Positions 50,275 through 60,658 of a stretch of DNA of 64,000 bases are shown piece by piece. The stretch is from Corynebacterium minutissimum (lineage in GTDB: Bacteria; Actinomycetota; Actinomycetes; Mycobacteriales; Mycobacteriaceae): positions 211,591-275,590 of the forward strand of contig NZ_LAYQ01000012.1 of the NCBI RefSeq assembly GCF_000988205.1. Direction: 5' to 3'. The position numbers and the translations under genes were made by a program. The number at the start of each line of letters is the position of its first letter. Positions within the stretch are counted from its first letter, which is position 1. A model generated the notes under the pieces. It was not told the origin of the DNA, searched no databases, and worked only from the letters and a program-made list of their open reading frames with translations.

Positions 50275-50346
50275 TGGCCTATGGTGTAATTGGCAACACA
50301 ACGGTTTCTGGTACCGTCATTCTAGGTTCGAGTCCTGGTAGGCCAG
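50275..50346 (+). tRNA. tRNA-Gln (anticodon CTG)
   Basis: The acceptor arms TGGCCTA and TAGGCCA pair over 7 bases. The D-loop contains TGTAATTGGCAACACA, the anticodon stem is ACGGT/ACCGT with the loop TTCTGGT giving anticodon CTG, and the T-arm contains GGTTCGAGTCC. The discriminator is G and CCA is not encoded. It lies with tRNA-Glu downstream of gltX, the enzyme expected to charge both. Confidence 0.95.
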
Positions 50347-50402
50347 CAGTGATAGCGATGTAACGTGGCACTGCACGTTACAGTACGTCGTCACAGTTCT
50401 AA

Positions 50403-50475
50403 GCCCCGTTCGTCTAGCGGCCTAGGACGCCGGCCTCTCACGCCGGTAACACGGGTTCAAATCCCGTACGGGGTA
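50403..50475 (+). tRNA. tRNA-Glu (anticodon CTC)
   Basis: The acceptor arms GCCCCGT and ACGGGGT pair with one G-T. The anticodon loop CTCTCAC on a GCCGG-type stem gives anticodon CTC, and the T-arm contains CGGGTTCAAATCCCG. The defence island begins directly after this gene, which makes it a plausible integration site. Confidence 0.95.
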
Positions 50476-50483
50476 CAAATAAG

Positions 50484-50517
50484 ACGGCGCTAAGCAGTAA
50501 AGCTTGCCGCCATTTTT
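50484..50517 (+). terminator. Terminator after tRNA-Glu
   Basis: An imperfect stem, GGCG-CT-AAGC with GCTT-G-CCGCC, is followed by ATTTTTATT. It lies about 10 bases after the tRNA and ends the tRNA transcript. Confidence 0.75.
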
Positions 50518-50523
50518 ATTGGA

Positions 50524-51900
50524 TCAGGGGTGTAAATGTCGGCCTAAATGTCCGTGTATATGGTGGTGCTTGTCCGGGTCGCTGGTAACGATGACTTGCT
50601 CGAAGAAGATGGTGTTGAGCATTCGTTTCTCGGAGTCTGAGACGGTGGAGTATAGGCGGTAGCAATTGGCGGCGAGTTTCATCGCTATCTAGACTAGTTC
50701 TCGGTGGTCCTTTCGGGTCTTGCTCATGTTGCTCAACTGTCGCTCGACGGTGGTGAGTCGGTGGTCGATGTCCTTTTGCTCCTGGGCCATGACCGCCGTA
50801 TTTATTGCGTCCCGGTCGGAGTAGAAGGGGTCAAACAGTTTTTGCTGTTTGGCTTCTAGTTCTCGTTTGGTGCTCTCCAGTTTTCGGCGTTCAGCATCTT
50901 CAATGGAGTAATGCTGGCGAACTTCTGCCGTTACTTTCTCTTCCGTTCGCTCCATTAGTTCTTTGGAGATTTGGATTTGACGGTAAAGCTCGTGGGCACA
51001 TTTCTCGCAGAACTCAACCGGTACTGCGGGCATGTGGCAGTTGGTGTGCTTGGATAGCCTGCCGTTGCAAACGAAGTATTCGTAGACATGGCCGGTGTGG
51101 GAGCGAGGTTTCTGTAGGTTCATTCGACCACCACATTCGCCACACCAGAGGATGGACTTGAGGTAGTGGTGGTGTTTGTTCTGGCGCCCTCCTTGCCTGC
51201 GGCCAGCGAGGACTATCTGGGCTTTTCGGAATAGATCTTGGGAGATGAGTGGTTCGTGGTTTCCGGGGTACTCGACCCCTTTATATATGACGAAGCCGAG
51301 GTAGTAGCGATTGGTCAGGATGGAGTGGACATGGCTGACGCTGAGTGGGCGGGCTGGCCTCTTTTTGGTGGGTCGGGTGGTGCGGCCTTTTTCCTTGAGC
51401 ATGACGGCGAGTTGCTTGACAGAGATGTCACCTTGGGAGTAGCGCCCGAACGCCCACTGCACCAGGGATGCTCTTTCTGGGTTTACTTCAATCGTTCTGC
51501 TCTCGACTCCGTTGGTCCAATTTCGGACATTGAGGTAGCCGATTGGAGCTTTGCCTGGGGTGCCTCCGGCTTTCGCCTTTTGGTTCATACCCTTGAGTAC
51601 TTCGTTGGCTAGGTTATTGGAGTAGAACTCGGCGATGGAGCTCATGATGCCGTGCATCAGCATGCCGCCTGGTGTTTGGTCTATATTCTCCGAGGTGGAG
51701 ACTCGTCGGACACCGTATTCTTTGAACTTGTTGGTGATCGCGACTTCGTCGGCTCGATTGCGGGCCAGACGGTCCAGCTTGTGGACAACGACGTAGTCTA
51801 TGCGTCCGCGCTCCTCGCCTAGGTAGCGCATCATTGCTTTGAGTGCGGGGCGGTTGGTGGAGGTGCCGGAGACGTCCCGTTCCACGAACTCTTTGACCAC
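50524..51900 (-). pseudogene. Large serine recombinase, N-terminally truncated and with an internal amber stop
   Basis: The main frame (50689-51900) encodes a serine recombinase: VVKEFVERDVSGTSTNRPAL, DYVVVHKLDRLARNRAD, then the recombinase domain, a zinc-ribbon-like part (LWCGECGGRMN and CNGRLSKHTNCHMP) and a coiled-coil. The first 40-50 residues with the catalytic serine are missing. At 50689-50691 a TAG interrupts the frame, but 54 more codons (IAMKLAANCYRLYSTVSDSE and on) continue in the same frame to a TGA at 50524 and look like the usual recombinase C-terminus. The gene is thus broken at both ends, though it may once have mobilised the island beside tRNA-Glu. Confidence 0.85.
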
Positions 51901-51906
51901 CAGCTG

Positions 51907-51915
51907 TGGTATAAT
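51907..51915 (+). promoter_or_regulatory. Extended -10 promoter of the hsd operon
   Basis: TGG directly before TATAAT (51910-51915) makes an extended -10 box 84 bases before the hsdM start. It sits at the broken 5' end of the recombinase gene, pointing into the restriction-modification operon. No good -35 box is seen. Confidence 0.5.
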
Positions 51916-51998
51916 TACAGCAGTGTTTTTCGAGCATACACAGGCGTTTTAGGTGAATGTTCGAAACTCAAGCATTAACAATACGGAGAGAAAACATA

Positions 51999-53576
51999 GT
52001 GGCGAAGAAGTCATCCAAGAAGAGTGAACAAACATTAGAACAGAAGCTCTGGGCCGCAGCAGATAAATTGCGTGGTAATCAAGAACCGGGGCAGTATAAG
52101 CACGTTGTTCTTGGCTTGATCTTCTTAAAGTACATTTCTGACCGCTTTGCTGAGCGCCGCGCGGAGCTGGAAGAAAGCCTGTCCAACCCAGACAGTGACG
52201 GTTTTGTTCCCAACGAGGAGCGCAGGACCAAGTTCCTCGAAGACCGCGACGAGTACCAAAAGCGCAACGTGTTCTGGGTTTCATCCGAGGCTCGCTGGCA
52301 GGCCATTCAAGACCAGGCCAAGAGCCCGGAGATCGGCATCATCATCGACAAAGCGATGGATGTCATCGAAAAGGAAAACCCAACGCTTAAAGGTGTGCTA
52401 CCCAAGGACTACGCCCGCGACGGCCTAGACAAGGAGCGCCTCGGCGGGCTGGTAGACCTGATCGGTTCCATCGGTTTCGGCGAGAAGGATGACCACGGCT
52501 CTGATGACGTCCTTGGCAGTGTCTACGAGTACTTCCTGGGCGAGTTTGCGGGTAAAGAAACTGGTAAGGACGCCGGGGCCTTCTATACGCCACGCTCGAT
52601 CGTGCGCCTGTTGGTGGAAATGCTGGAGCCCTACAAAGGCCGCGTGTACGACCCGGCCTGCGGTTCGGGCGGCATGTTTGTGCAAAGCTCTAAGTTTGTG
52701 GAAGCCCACGGTGGCAACCGCAACGACATTTCTGTCTATGGCCAGGAATTCACCGATACCACCTGGAAGTTGGCAAAGATGAACTTGGCGCTGCGCGGTA
52801 TTGAGGCCGACCTTGGCACCAAGTCCGCCGACTCGTTTACTCAGGACCAGCACAAAGATTTGCGTGCGGACTTCATCCTCGCTAATCCACCGTTCAACGT
52901 CTCGGATTGGTGGAATCCCACGCTTGTCGACGATCCCCGCTGGAAGTACGGCACCCCACCACAGAGCAACGCCAACTTTGCCTGGGTGCAGCACTTCATT
53001 CACCACCTGAGCCCCAAGGGAACCGCTGGCTTCGTTCTGGCCAATGGTTCGCTCAGCTCCAACACCGGCGGTGAGGGCGAGATCCGCCAGAGCCTGATCG
53101 AAAAAGACCTGGTGGATTGCATCGTGGCTCTGCCGGACAAGCTGTTCCTCAACACTGGTATCCCGGCCTGCTTGTGGTTCGTCTCCAAGGACCGTCTCGG
53201 CAACGGTCACCGCGCCCGCGACGGCGAGGTGCTTTTCATCGACGCCCGCAGGATGGGCGCCCTTAAAACCCGTCGCCTGCGCGAGTTCCCTGACGAGGAC
53301 ATCGCCACCATCGCCGATACTTACCACGCCTGGCGTAATCACGACGGCGACTACGAGGATGTCGCCGGTTTTGTGAAATCCGCCAGCTTCGAGGAGATCG
53401 AGAAGAACAACTTCGTCCTCACCCCCGGCCGCTACGTTGGCCTTGAGGAGACAGAGCTTGACGACGAGCCCGTCGAGGACAAGATCAAGCGCCTCACAGG
53501 GGAGTTGCTCGAAGAGTTTGAGCGGGGGCGGGAGCTAGAGGCAGAGATTCTCACTCTGTTCGGGAGGAAGCTCTAG
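51999..53576 (+). CDS. hsdM: Type I restriction-modification DNA methyltransferase HsdM
   Basis: The 525-residue N6-adenine methyltransferase has an N-terminal helical domain ([27 protein letters not shown] start), the AdoMet motif [12 protein letters not shown] near residue 222 and the catalytic NPPF ([11 protein letters not shown]) near 297. With HsdS it forms the M2S methylase, and with HsdR the full restriction complex. The GTG start at 51999 follows a CGGAGAG box. The stop shares one base with the hsdS start. Confidence 0.95.
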   Translation: MAKKSSKKSEQTLEQKLWAAADKLRGNQEPGQYKHVVLGLIFLKYISDRFAERRAELEESLSNPDSDGFVPNEERRTKFLEDRDEYQKRNVFWVSSEARWQAIQDQAKSPEIGIIIDKAMDVIEKENPTLKGVLPKDYARDGLDKERLGGLVDLIGSIGFGEKDDHGSDDVLGSVYEYFLGEFAGKETGKDAGAFYTPRSIVRLLVEMLEPYKGRVYDPACGSGGMFVQSSKFVEAHGGNRNDISVYGQEFTDTTWKLAKMNLALRGIEADLGTKSADSFTQDQHKDLRADFILANPPFNVSDWWNPTLVDDPRWKYGTPPQSNANFAWVQHFIHHLSPKGTAGFVLANGSLSSNTGGEGEIRQSLIEKDLVDCIVALPDKLFLNTGIPACLWFVSKDRLGNGHRARDGEVLFIDARRMGALKTRRLREFPDEDIATIADTYHAWRNHDGDYEDVAGFVKSASFEEIEKNNFVLTPGRYVGLEETELDDEPVEDKIKRLTGELLEEFERGRELEAEILTLFGRKL

Positions 53577-54682
53577 TGAATTGGGAGCGAGTAAAGCTTG
53601 GCGAGGTACTGCCCTTCAAATACGGCAAAGGATTGCCTAAACGGGAGCGAAACGAGGATGGCTTAGTACCCGTCTACAGCTCAGCTGGTATGACGGGAAA
53701 GCATGATTCAGCTTTGATCGACCAACCCTGCATCGTCATTGGGCGGAAGGGAACCATTGGATCGGTCTATTTTGTTGAAGATCCTTCGTGGCCGATTGAT
53801 ACCGTTTTCTATACGCTTGGCACACCGAGTATTGATTTACGGTTTGGGTTTTATCTCTTACAGACGCTGCCACTATCAACGATGAATAACGATAGTGCTG
53901 TTCCTGGTTTAAATCGGGCGCATGCTGAGGACTTGGATATCTCTATTCCAGAGATTGCCGAGCAACGTAGGATCGCCCATGTCCTAGGCGCTCTCGACGA
54001 CAAGATCGAATCGAACCAGCGGCAGATTTTTCTTGCTGAACAGATCATACTTTTTCGTTTCAACAGTAGCTTTGATGTGGCTGAATGCGAAGATGGGGTT
54101 CCGGTTTCTGAACTTATTGAAGTAGGACCCAAACGTAGTTTTACCAAGGGCGGTGTAGCTCCTTATGTTGGCATGACGCACCTGCCTGAGTTCTCATTGT
54201 CAGTCGGTGAATGGGGGGAGAAGGAATATTCAGGGGGTCAGAGATTCATAAACGGAGATGTCCTGATGGCGAGAATTACGCCATGCTTAGAAAACGGTAA
54301 AACAGCTATTGTGGATATGCTGCCTCCTGGTCAGGTCGGATTTGGTTCGACAGAGTATATCGTCCTAGCTCCAAGGGGCAGCTTTTCCACCGCGTGGATT
54401 TACGGTTTCGTCCGAAATGAGCATATCCGTGAGTGGGCCATTAAGCAGATGAATGGTTCTTCCGGGCGGCAAAGATTTCCGGCGTCAGCATTTGGAACCT
54501 ATCGAATCAAGTCACCCCATCCAGACATTTTGAAGGCGTTTAACCAAGAAGCAGCGGGTCTTTTGGAATTGTGCCGTGTTAGAAGGAATGAGAATAGGCG
54601 GTTCGCTGCCCTCCGCGATACCCTCCTCCCTGAACTCCTCTCAGGCCGGATCACACCAGAGCAGCTGGAGGGCGGTCTATGA
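53576..54682 (+). CDS. hsdS: Type I restriction-modification specificity subunit HsdS
   Basis: The 368-residue protein has two target-recognition domains with the conserved ends of helical spacers: KLGEVLPFKYGKGLP at the first start, SIPEIAEQRRIAHVLGALDDKIESN after the first domain, SELIEVGPKRSF at the second and NENRRFAALRDTLLPELLSGRI after it. The recognition sequence cannot be read from the protein. The GTG start overlaps the hsdM stop by one base and its own stop overlaps the next ATG (ATGA). GC is lower in the second recognition domain than in hsdM, as usual for exchanged domains. Confidence 0.93.
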   Translation: MNWERVKLGEVLPFKYGKGLPKRERNEDGLVPVYSSAGMTGKHDSALIDQPCIVIGRKGTIGSVYFVEDPSWPIDTVFYTLGTPSIDLRFGFYLLQTLPLSTMNNDSAVPGLNRAHAEDLDISIPEIAEQRRIAHVLGALDDKIESNQRQIFLAEQIILFRFNSSFDVAECEDGVPVSELIEVGPKRSFTKGGVAPYVGMTHLPEFSLSVGEWGEKEYSGGQRFINGDVLMARITPCLENGKTAIVDMLPPGQVGFGSTEYIVLAPRGSFSTAWIYGFVRNEHIREWAIKQMNGSSGRQRFPASAFGTYRIKSPHPDILKAFNQEAAGLLELCRVRRNENRRFAALRDTLLPELLSGRITPEQLEGGL

Positions 54683-55743
54683 GCGACAAGGCGCACCAAC
54701 CCTGCGAGGTGGGGATCTCGTCGGCAGGCCCGATCCTGACCTTTACTTCGGCTGAGCTCGAGAACAATCTGTTGGTGCGGTTCGACGAAGGCACCATTTG
54801 GCTGACCCAAGCGCTAATGGCCGAACTTTTTGGGGTATCGGTACCCACAATCATTGAGCACCTTCAAAACATTTTTTCCTCTGACGAACTTCAAAAGGAG
54901 TCAACTACTCGGGATTTCCGAGTAGTTCGAACCGAGGGGACTCGCGAGGTTACCCGCAACGTCAAGCACTACAACCTTGACGCGATCATCTCGGTCGGTT
55001 ATCGGGTGAACTCCAAGCGGGCCACACAGTTTCGCATCTGGGCCACCAAGGTGTTGCGGGACTTTACGTTGCGCGGGTATGTCGTCGATAAGCAACGCAT
55101 GGCTCAAGGCGAAATCTTCGGCGAGGATTACTTTGAGCAGCTGCTTCAGGAGATCCGGGAAATTCGCCTCTCAGAGCGCCGGTTCTACCAAAAGGTCACC
55201 GATATTTACGCCACCGCAACGGATTACGACAAAGACGCTCCGGTGACAAAGACGTTCTTTGCCACGGTGCAAAACAAGCTTCACTTTGCGGTTCATGGCC
55301 ACACAGCGGCCGAGCTGATCCGGGAGCGGGCGTCGGCAGACAAACCGCACATGGGCTTGACTACCTGGGCGAAAGGGCCTGATGGCAAGGTGCTTTCCGG
55401 TGATGTGACGGTAGGCAAGAATTACTTGTCTAAATCAGAACTCAATGACCTCGGGCGGCTCGTCGAAACGTTTTTGAACCTGGCCGAAAGCCGGGCTGAG
55501 CGCCACATCCCAACGACAATGGAGCAGTGGGCGGGCCTTCTGGATCAGGTGCTAGCCATCGATGGGCGCGAGCTGTTAACGCACGCCGGCAAGATTTCAA
55601 AAAAGCTTGCCGACGAGTTCGCGCTGGGGGAGTATTCGAAGTTTCGGGTGGAGCAGGACCAAACTTTTAAATCGGATTTCGATAATTTCGTCGAAGCTGG
55701 CGAGCGTGTGATCGAATCCGCCAAGGAGGATCACGATGAGTAG
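54679..55743 (+). CDS. RhuM-family protein inside the type I restriction operon
   Basis: The 354-residue protein matches the virulence-RhuM family: VRFDEGTIWLTQALMAELFGVS, STTRDFRVVRTEGTREVTRNVKHY-type central block, LDAIISVGYRVNSKRATQFRIWATKVLRDF, and the C-terminal LSKSELNDLGRLVETFLNLAE. The first block is a helix-turn-helix-like DNA-binding region. The function is not established; family members occur often between or beside hsd genes. Overlaps with both hsdS (4 bases) and hsdR (8 bases) show it is part of the operon. Confidence 0.85.
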   Translation: MSDKAHQPCEVGISSAGPILTFTSAELENNLLVRFDEGTIWLTQALMAELFGVSVPTIIEHLQNIFSSDELQKESTTRDFRVVRTEGTREVTRNVKHYNLDAIISVGYRVNSKRATQFRIWATKVLRDFTLRGYVVDKQRMAQGEIFGEDYFEQLLQEIREIRLSERRFYQKVTDIYATATDYDKDAPVTKTFFATVQNKLHFAVHGHTAAELIRERASADKPHMGLTTWAKGPDGKVLSGDVTVGKNYLSKSELNDLGRLVETFLNLAESRAERHIPTTMEQWAGLLDQVLAIDGRELLTHAGKISKKLADEFALGEYSKFRVEQDQTFKSDFDNFVEAGERVIESAKEDHDE

Positions 55744-58700
55744 TTTCAACGAAAATATTGTCGAGCTAGCGGCCCTGGATTATTTCGCAGAGCTGGGCTA
55801 CCTAACGATCAATGGGGCCTTGATTGCTCCAAGTGAGCTAGCTTCCGAGCGCGAGGATTACTCCCAGGTCATCTTGTGGGATCGGTTGCGTGAAGCAGCT
55901 GCCCGGATCAACCCTGGGTTGGGCAGGCGCCAGATTGAGCAGGCGATTGTGAAGCTGCAGCGGGCGGAGTCACAGAGTCTTATCAACGAGAACCTGCGTG
56001 TGCATGACTTGCTGACCAAAGGGGTGTCCGTCGAAAAGCGCGAGCGTGACGGGCAGCTGACCTATGAACACGTGTGGTTTATTGACTTTGCCAACCCAGA
56101 GAACAATGACTGGGCCGCAATCAATCAGTTAACGATTATTGAGAATAAGAACCGCAGGCCCGACGTGCTGGTCTATGTCAACGGGATGCCGCTGGCGTTG
56201 CTGGAGCTGAAGAACCCGGTGACGGAAAACGCCACGTTGAAGTCGGCGTGGAACCAGATTCAAACCTACCGGCGGGATATCCCGTCGGTGTTCACCACCA
56301 ATGTGCTGACAGTTATTTCTGACGGTACGTCGGCGGCGATGAGTACGTTCTCCGGTTTCTTTGAGCACTACGCGCCGTGGAAGACCATTGATGGCCGGGA
56401 TGTGGTGACCAATCGTCCGGCACTGGAGGTGCTGATCAAAGGAGTGTTTAACAAACAGCGCTTCCTTGATCTGCTCCTCAACTTCACCGTGTTTTCTGAA
56501 GAGACCGTCACGAATAAACACACCAAAGAGAAGTCGCTGGTGCTGATCAAAAGGATTGCCAAGTACCACCAGTATTGGGCGGTCAACGCTGCGATTGAGT
56601 CAACTGTGGTGGCTTCTGGTCCCGATGGCGACAGACGCGGTGGTGTGGTCTGGCATACGCAGGGATCAGGCAAGAGCTTTGAAATGGTGTTTTATGCCGC
56701 CAAGATCATGCGAGACCCGCGGATGGCCAACCCCACGCTGGTGTTCATTACCGACCGCAACGACCTGGACGACCAGCTGTTTGCAGAAGTCTTCGCCCCG
56801 GCCAAGATTCTGCCGGAAGCCCCGGTGCAGGCGGAGTCGCGGGAGGATCTGCGCGAGAAGTTGAAGCGTCGTTCTGGTGGCATCATCTTTACCACGTTGC
56901 AAAAGTTCGCCCCGCCGGTGGACGCGGAGAAGAACTTCCAGCTCTCAGACCGCAGCAACGTGATCGTGGTGGCTGATGAGGCCCACCGCTCCCAGTACGG
57001 CTTGCAAGAGAAACTGGACAAGCACGGCAAGCTGAAGTCTGGCCTGGCCAAGCACATGCGTGACGTGTTGCCGCAGGCTACCTTCCTCGGGTTTACAGGT
57101 ACGCCGATTGAGTCCGGCGACAAGTCCACCCGTTTCGTCTTCGGCGACTACATCGATGTTTATGACCTCACCCGCGCTGTCGAAGACGGAGCGACGGTGA
57201 AGATTTTCTATGAGTCGCGCCTTGCCCGAGTGGCGTTGTCCGAGGAAGATTATGCCTCGCTGGATTTGCTTGCCGACGAGATCACCGAGAAGGTCGAAGA
57301 GGAGGACGCAACTGCTGCGAAATCTCGCTGGTCGCGCCTGGAAGCCATCGTTGGCGCAGACGACCGGTTGGACCTGGTAGCCCGCGACATTGTGCAGCAT
57401 TGGGAGAAACGCAAGGAGACGATGATCGGTAAGGCGATGGTCGTGACCATGTCGCGGCGTATCGCGGTGGCGCTGTATAACAAGATTGTCGCCCTGCGCC
57501 CCGAGTGGCATTCTGATGATCACATGAAGGCAAAATCAAGGTGATCATGACCGGGGCTGCATCCGACCCAGAGGCCTTCCAGCCACACCTGCTAAACAAG
57601 GACCAGCAACGAGATATCAAGGCTCGTGCCAAGGACCCCGAGGACGAACTCGAGTTAGTGATCGTGCGGGATATGTGGCTGACTGGTTTTGACGCCCCAA
57701 GCCTAAACACCATGTACGTGGACAAGACCATGAAGGGCGCGGGCCTGATGCAGGCCATTGCTCGTGTGAATCGTAAGTTCCGTGACAAGCCGGGTGGTTT
57801 GATCGTTGATTACATCGGGTTGTTCTCCAATTTGCAGGAGGCGTTGAAGGAGTACTCGCCGTCGGATCAAAGCCAGGTTGGCGTGCCGATCGATCAGCTC
57901 ATCGACGTGATGCTAGAAAAGTACGACGTGGTGCGCGGCATCGTTCACGCTGCGCAGTTTGATAGTTCGCCGGATTTGTCGCCGTCGGAACGCCTGGCCC
58001 AATATGCGAAAGTCTTGGACCACGTCATGGCTGATCCAGACCGGACCAAGCGCTACTTGGACCAGGTGTTGGCGTTGGCCAAGGCCTATGCCTTGGTGGG
58101 CGGACAGCCCCAGGCCCAGCGCATTAGCAATGATGTGCGCCTGTTCACCGACGTCCGCACCGCACTGTTGAAGATCCAATCGCCGGGGTCGGGTTCCGGT
58201 GGTTCCGGGGTGGTGGAGATTGACACAGCGTTGAGCCAGCTGCTGAACGAAGCTGTTACTGCAGATAAGGTCGTAGATATTTATGAGATGGCAGGCGTAG
58301 ATACTCCCGAGATTTCGTTGCTTTCCGACGAGTTCCTGGATTCTCTGACTGCCAAGGATAAACCCAACCTGCAGATTGGGCTCTTGCGCCGCCTGCTCAA
58401 CGACGAGATCAAGACCATCTCGCGCAAAAACCTTGTGCAGGGGCGGAAGTTCTCCGAGCAGCTAGAGGAGGCAGTCAACCGCTACACCAACCGGTCGTTG
58501 TCTACGGCCGAGATTGTGTCAGAGCTGGTGCGCCTGGCCAAAGAGGTACGCGACGAACATCACCGCTCCGAAGAGATGGAGCTGTCCTATGCCGAGGTGG
58601 CAATCTATGATGCGCTGGCCCATCACGATACCGCCGTGCTGGAGATGGGCGATGAAACTCTGAAGAAAATCACGATTGACCTTGTCCACGCCGTGCGTGC

Positions 58701-58878
58701 TTCGGTGACGATTGATTGGAATGTGAAAGAAAGCGTGCGCTCTGAGATGCGCTCCAAAATCAAACGTCTGCTAGCCAAATACGACTACCCGCCAGACCAG
58801 GAAGAGAAGGCCGTTGAACTGGTGATCGCCCAGGCGGAGTTGTGGGCGAGTAGCGGTGAACAAATGGAGCGGGTGTAG
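55736..58878 (+). CDS. hsdR: Type I restriction endonuclease subunit HsdR, frameshifted at 57529
   Basis: HsdR is the translocating nuclease. The N-terminal part has the PD-(D/E)xK site [20 protein letters not shown] (about residues 140-160), Walker [14 protein letters not shown], the DEAH box [11 protein letters not shown] and LGFTGTP; the C-terminal part has [18 protein letters not shown], the QAIARVNR helicase motif VI and a helical tail. The parts are one base out of frame; adding a G to the GG at 57529-57530 restores [16 protein letters not shown] and about 1047 residues. It ends the hsd operon. Confidence 0.92.
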
Positions 58879-59005
58879 GTGTGAAAACAAAAGTTAAGAT
58901 AGTGCACGATAATCGCTTAAGCAGTTTGGCTGTTCTTAGGCACCTTTATTCCATTTTTCTTTCGATTCGCAGACATCAATTGATTCGTGACAGAGTGGGC
59001 TAGAG

Positions 59006-60658
59006 ATGATCAAAGAAGTGCGAGTTAAGAATTTTAAGGCTTTGCGCGATTTTAGAACGCGCTTCAATCGAGACTTTAATGTCATCGTAGGTGCTAACGG
59101 ATCTGGTAAATCCACACTGCTAGAAGCGATCGGCCTGGCTTTAAGTGGACGATTTCGTGGTCAGTGGCCGGACGAAGCGAAGTCGCCATATTGGTTTAAC
59201 CAGGCGACTGTGGACCACTACTTTTCCGAGGTTGCTGAAGGCAAGTACCTTCCGGTACCCGAGATATCTATTGAGCTTATTTTAGACAAAGTAATTGAAG
59301 ACCCTGACTTATCTCGACTTGAGGGCAAACTGAATAGCCAAAAAGCGACCGAGCGTGGTCTAGCATTCGAAGTGAAGCTCAGTGATGAATTTCGGGCTGA
59401 ATATCAGACTTTCATTGATGAATGGCGCAATCGAAATGAGACCTCAAAGAAAGGGCGCAACCTCGAGCGATTGCTGCCGATCGAATACTTTGATGTTCAT
59501 TGGCGATCTTTCGCTGCTCCGGAGAGACTACCTCGGCGTCCTAAAGGAGTGGATTTTGCTTTGATCGATGCAAAATCCAATCTCTATGGACGAGGAATCG
59601 ATCGCTTTACACGAGAGCTGCTGGCAGACAACATCCCGGATACAGTTGGAGCAAGTCTGTCGGTTAATTTGAGGGCGGCATTTAGTGAGACTGCTGGCGA
59701 CGCTCTAGCAAGCGTTAATGATCAGATAATGGAGGAAACAAAGTCTGCTCCTCAGCAGTTTGGCGTGCAGATTGACCCGAGCAATTTCATTCAGTGGCAA
59801 AACGGTGTAGCACCATCGATTGCTGGGCTTCCGTTTGATTATGCCGGGCAAGGGGCACAGTCCGTCGCAAAGGTTGAGGTTGCGCTTCTTCAAAGACAAG
59901 ACAAGGCCAAGACCATTCTGATTGAAGAACCAGAGAATCATCTATCGCATACAAAGCTTCGCGCCCTGCTTGCGAGGATTGCAGAGCTCGGACAGAATCA
60001 ACAGCTGATTGTGACGACGCACAGTTCATTCGTCTTGAACCGCCTGGGAATCGATTCCCTCATTTTAATGGGTGAAGGGAACACTGGCAGATTTAATGAG
60101 TTGCCAGACGATGACGTCAAATTTTTTCAGAAGCTTCCCAACTTTGACACCCTGCGTCTAATCCTAGGTGACCAAGTAATTTTAGTCGAGGGTATTAGCG
60201 ATCTGCTGATTGTAGAAGAAGCCATTAGGCGCAGATACGGGAAACTGTCAGAGGAACTTGGTCTGGACATTATTTCAATGGAGGGCACCAAGCATAGGCG
60301 ATGGCTCGAGCTAGCTAAGCTTCTTGACAAGCCGGTGATCGCTATTCGTGACAATGACGGAAAGCCTGACGGTCATTGGGAGGAAGCATACAAAGATTCA
60401 ATCGGCAGTAGCCGGTTATTTGTCGGCAATTTTAAAGATGGGAGGACTCTGGAAAATCAAATAGCGACCGCTAACCAAACTAATATGAAAGACTTGCTCA
60501 GCGCGCTCAACTTAGAGTCTGAAACTGATTTTGCGGAATGGGCAATCAAGGAAAAGGCAAACGCTGCACTCCAGTTGAGAAATCTCGACCATAGCCTTTG
60601 GCATATTCCAGCGTACATCCAAGACGCTGTCGAAACATTGAACGTGGAACAAAATTGA
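59006..60658 (+). CDS. gajA: Gabija-type GajA: OLD-family ATPase with TOPRIM nuclease domain
   Basis: The 550-residue protein has an ABC-type ATPase core: Walker A GANGSGKST (residues 29-37), a signature-like GQGAQSVAKVEVALL, Walker B ILIEEPENHL (Glu 307/308) and H-loop VTTHSSFVL. A C-terminal TOPRIM domain follows with ILVEGISDLLI (Glu 395) and AIRDNDGKPDG (Asp 449, Asp 451), so the metal site is intact. OLD-type nuclease plus a downstream UvrD-like helicase is the Gabija pattern. The AT-rich 127-base gap upstream should hold its own promoter. GC is clearly lower than the hsd genes. A stand-alone OLD nuclease is the alternative. Confidence 0.78.
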   Translation: MIKEVRVKNFKALRDFRTRFNRDFNVIVGANGSGKSTLLEAIGLALSGRFRGQWPDEAKSPYWFNQATVDHYFSEVAEGKYLPVPEISIELILDKVIEDPDLSRLEGKLNSQKATERGLAFEVKLSDEFRAEYQTFIDEWRNRNETSKKGRNLERLLPIEYFDVHWRSFAAPERLPRRPKGVDFALIDAKSNLYGRGIDRFTRELLADNIPDTVGASLSVNLRAAFSETAGDALASVNDQIMEETKSAPQQFGVQIDPSNFIQWQNGVAPSIAGLPFDYAGQGAQSVAKVEVALLQRQDKAKTILIEEPENHLSHTKLRALLARIAELGQNQQLIVTTHSSFVLNRLGIDSLILMGEGNTGRFNELPDDDVKFFQKLPNFDTLRLILGDQVILVEGISDLLIVEEAIRRRYGKLSEELGLDIISMEGTKHRRWLELAKLLDKPVIAIRDNDGKPDGHWEEAYKDSIGSSRLFVGNFKDGRTLENQIATANQTNMKDLLSALNLESETDFAEWAIKEKANAALQLRNLDHSLWHIPAYIQDAVETLNVEQN

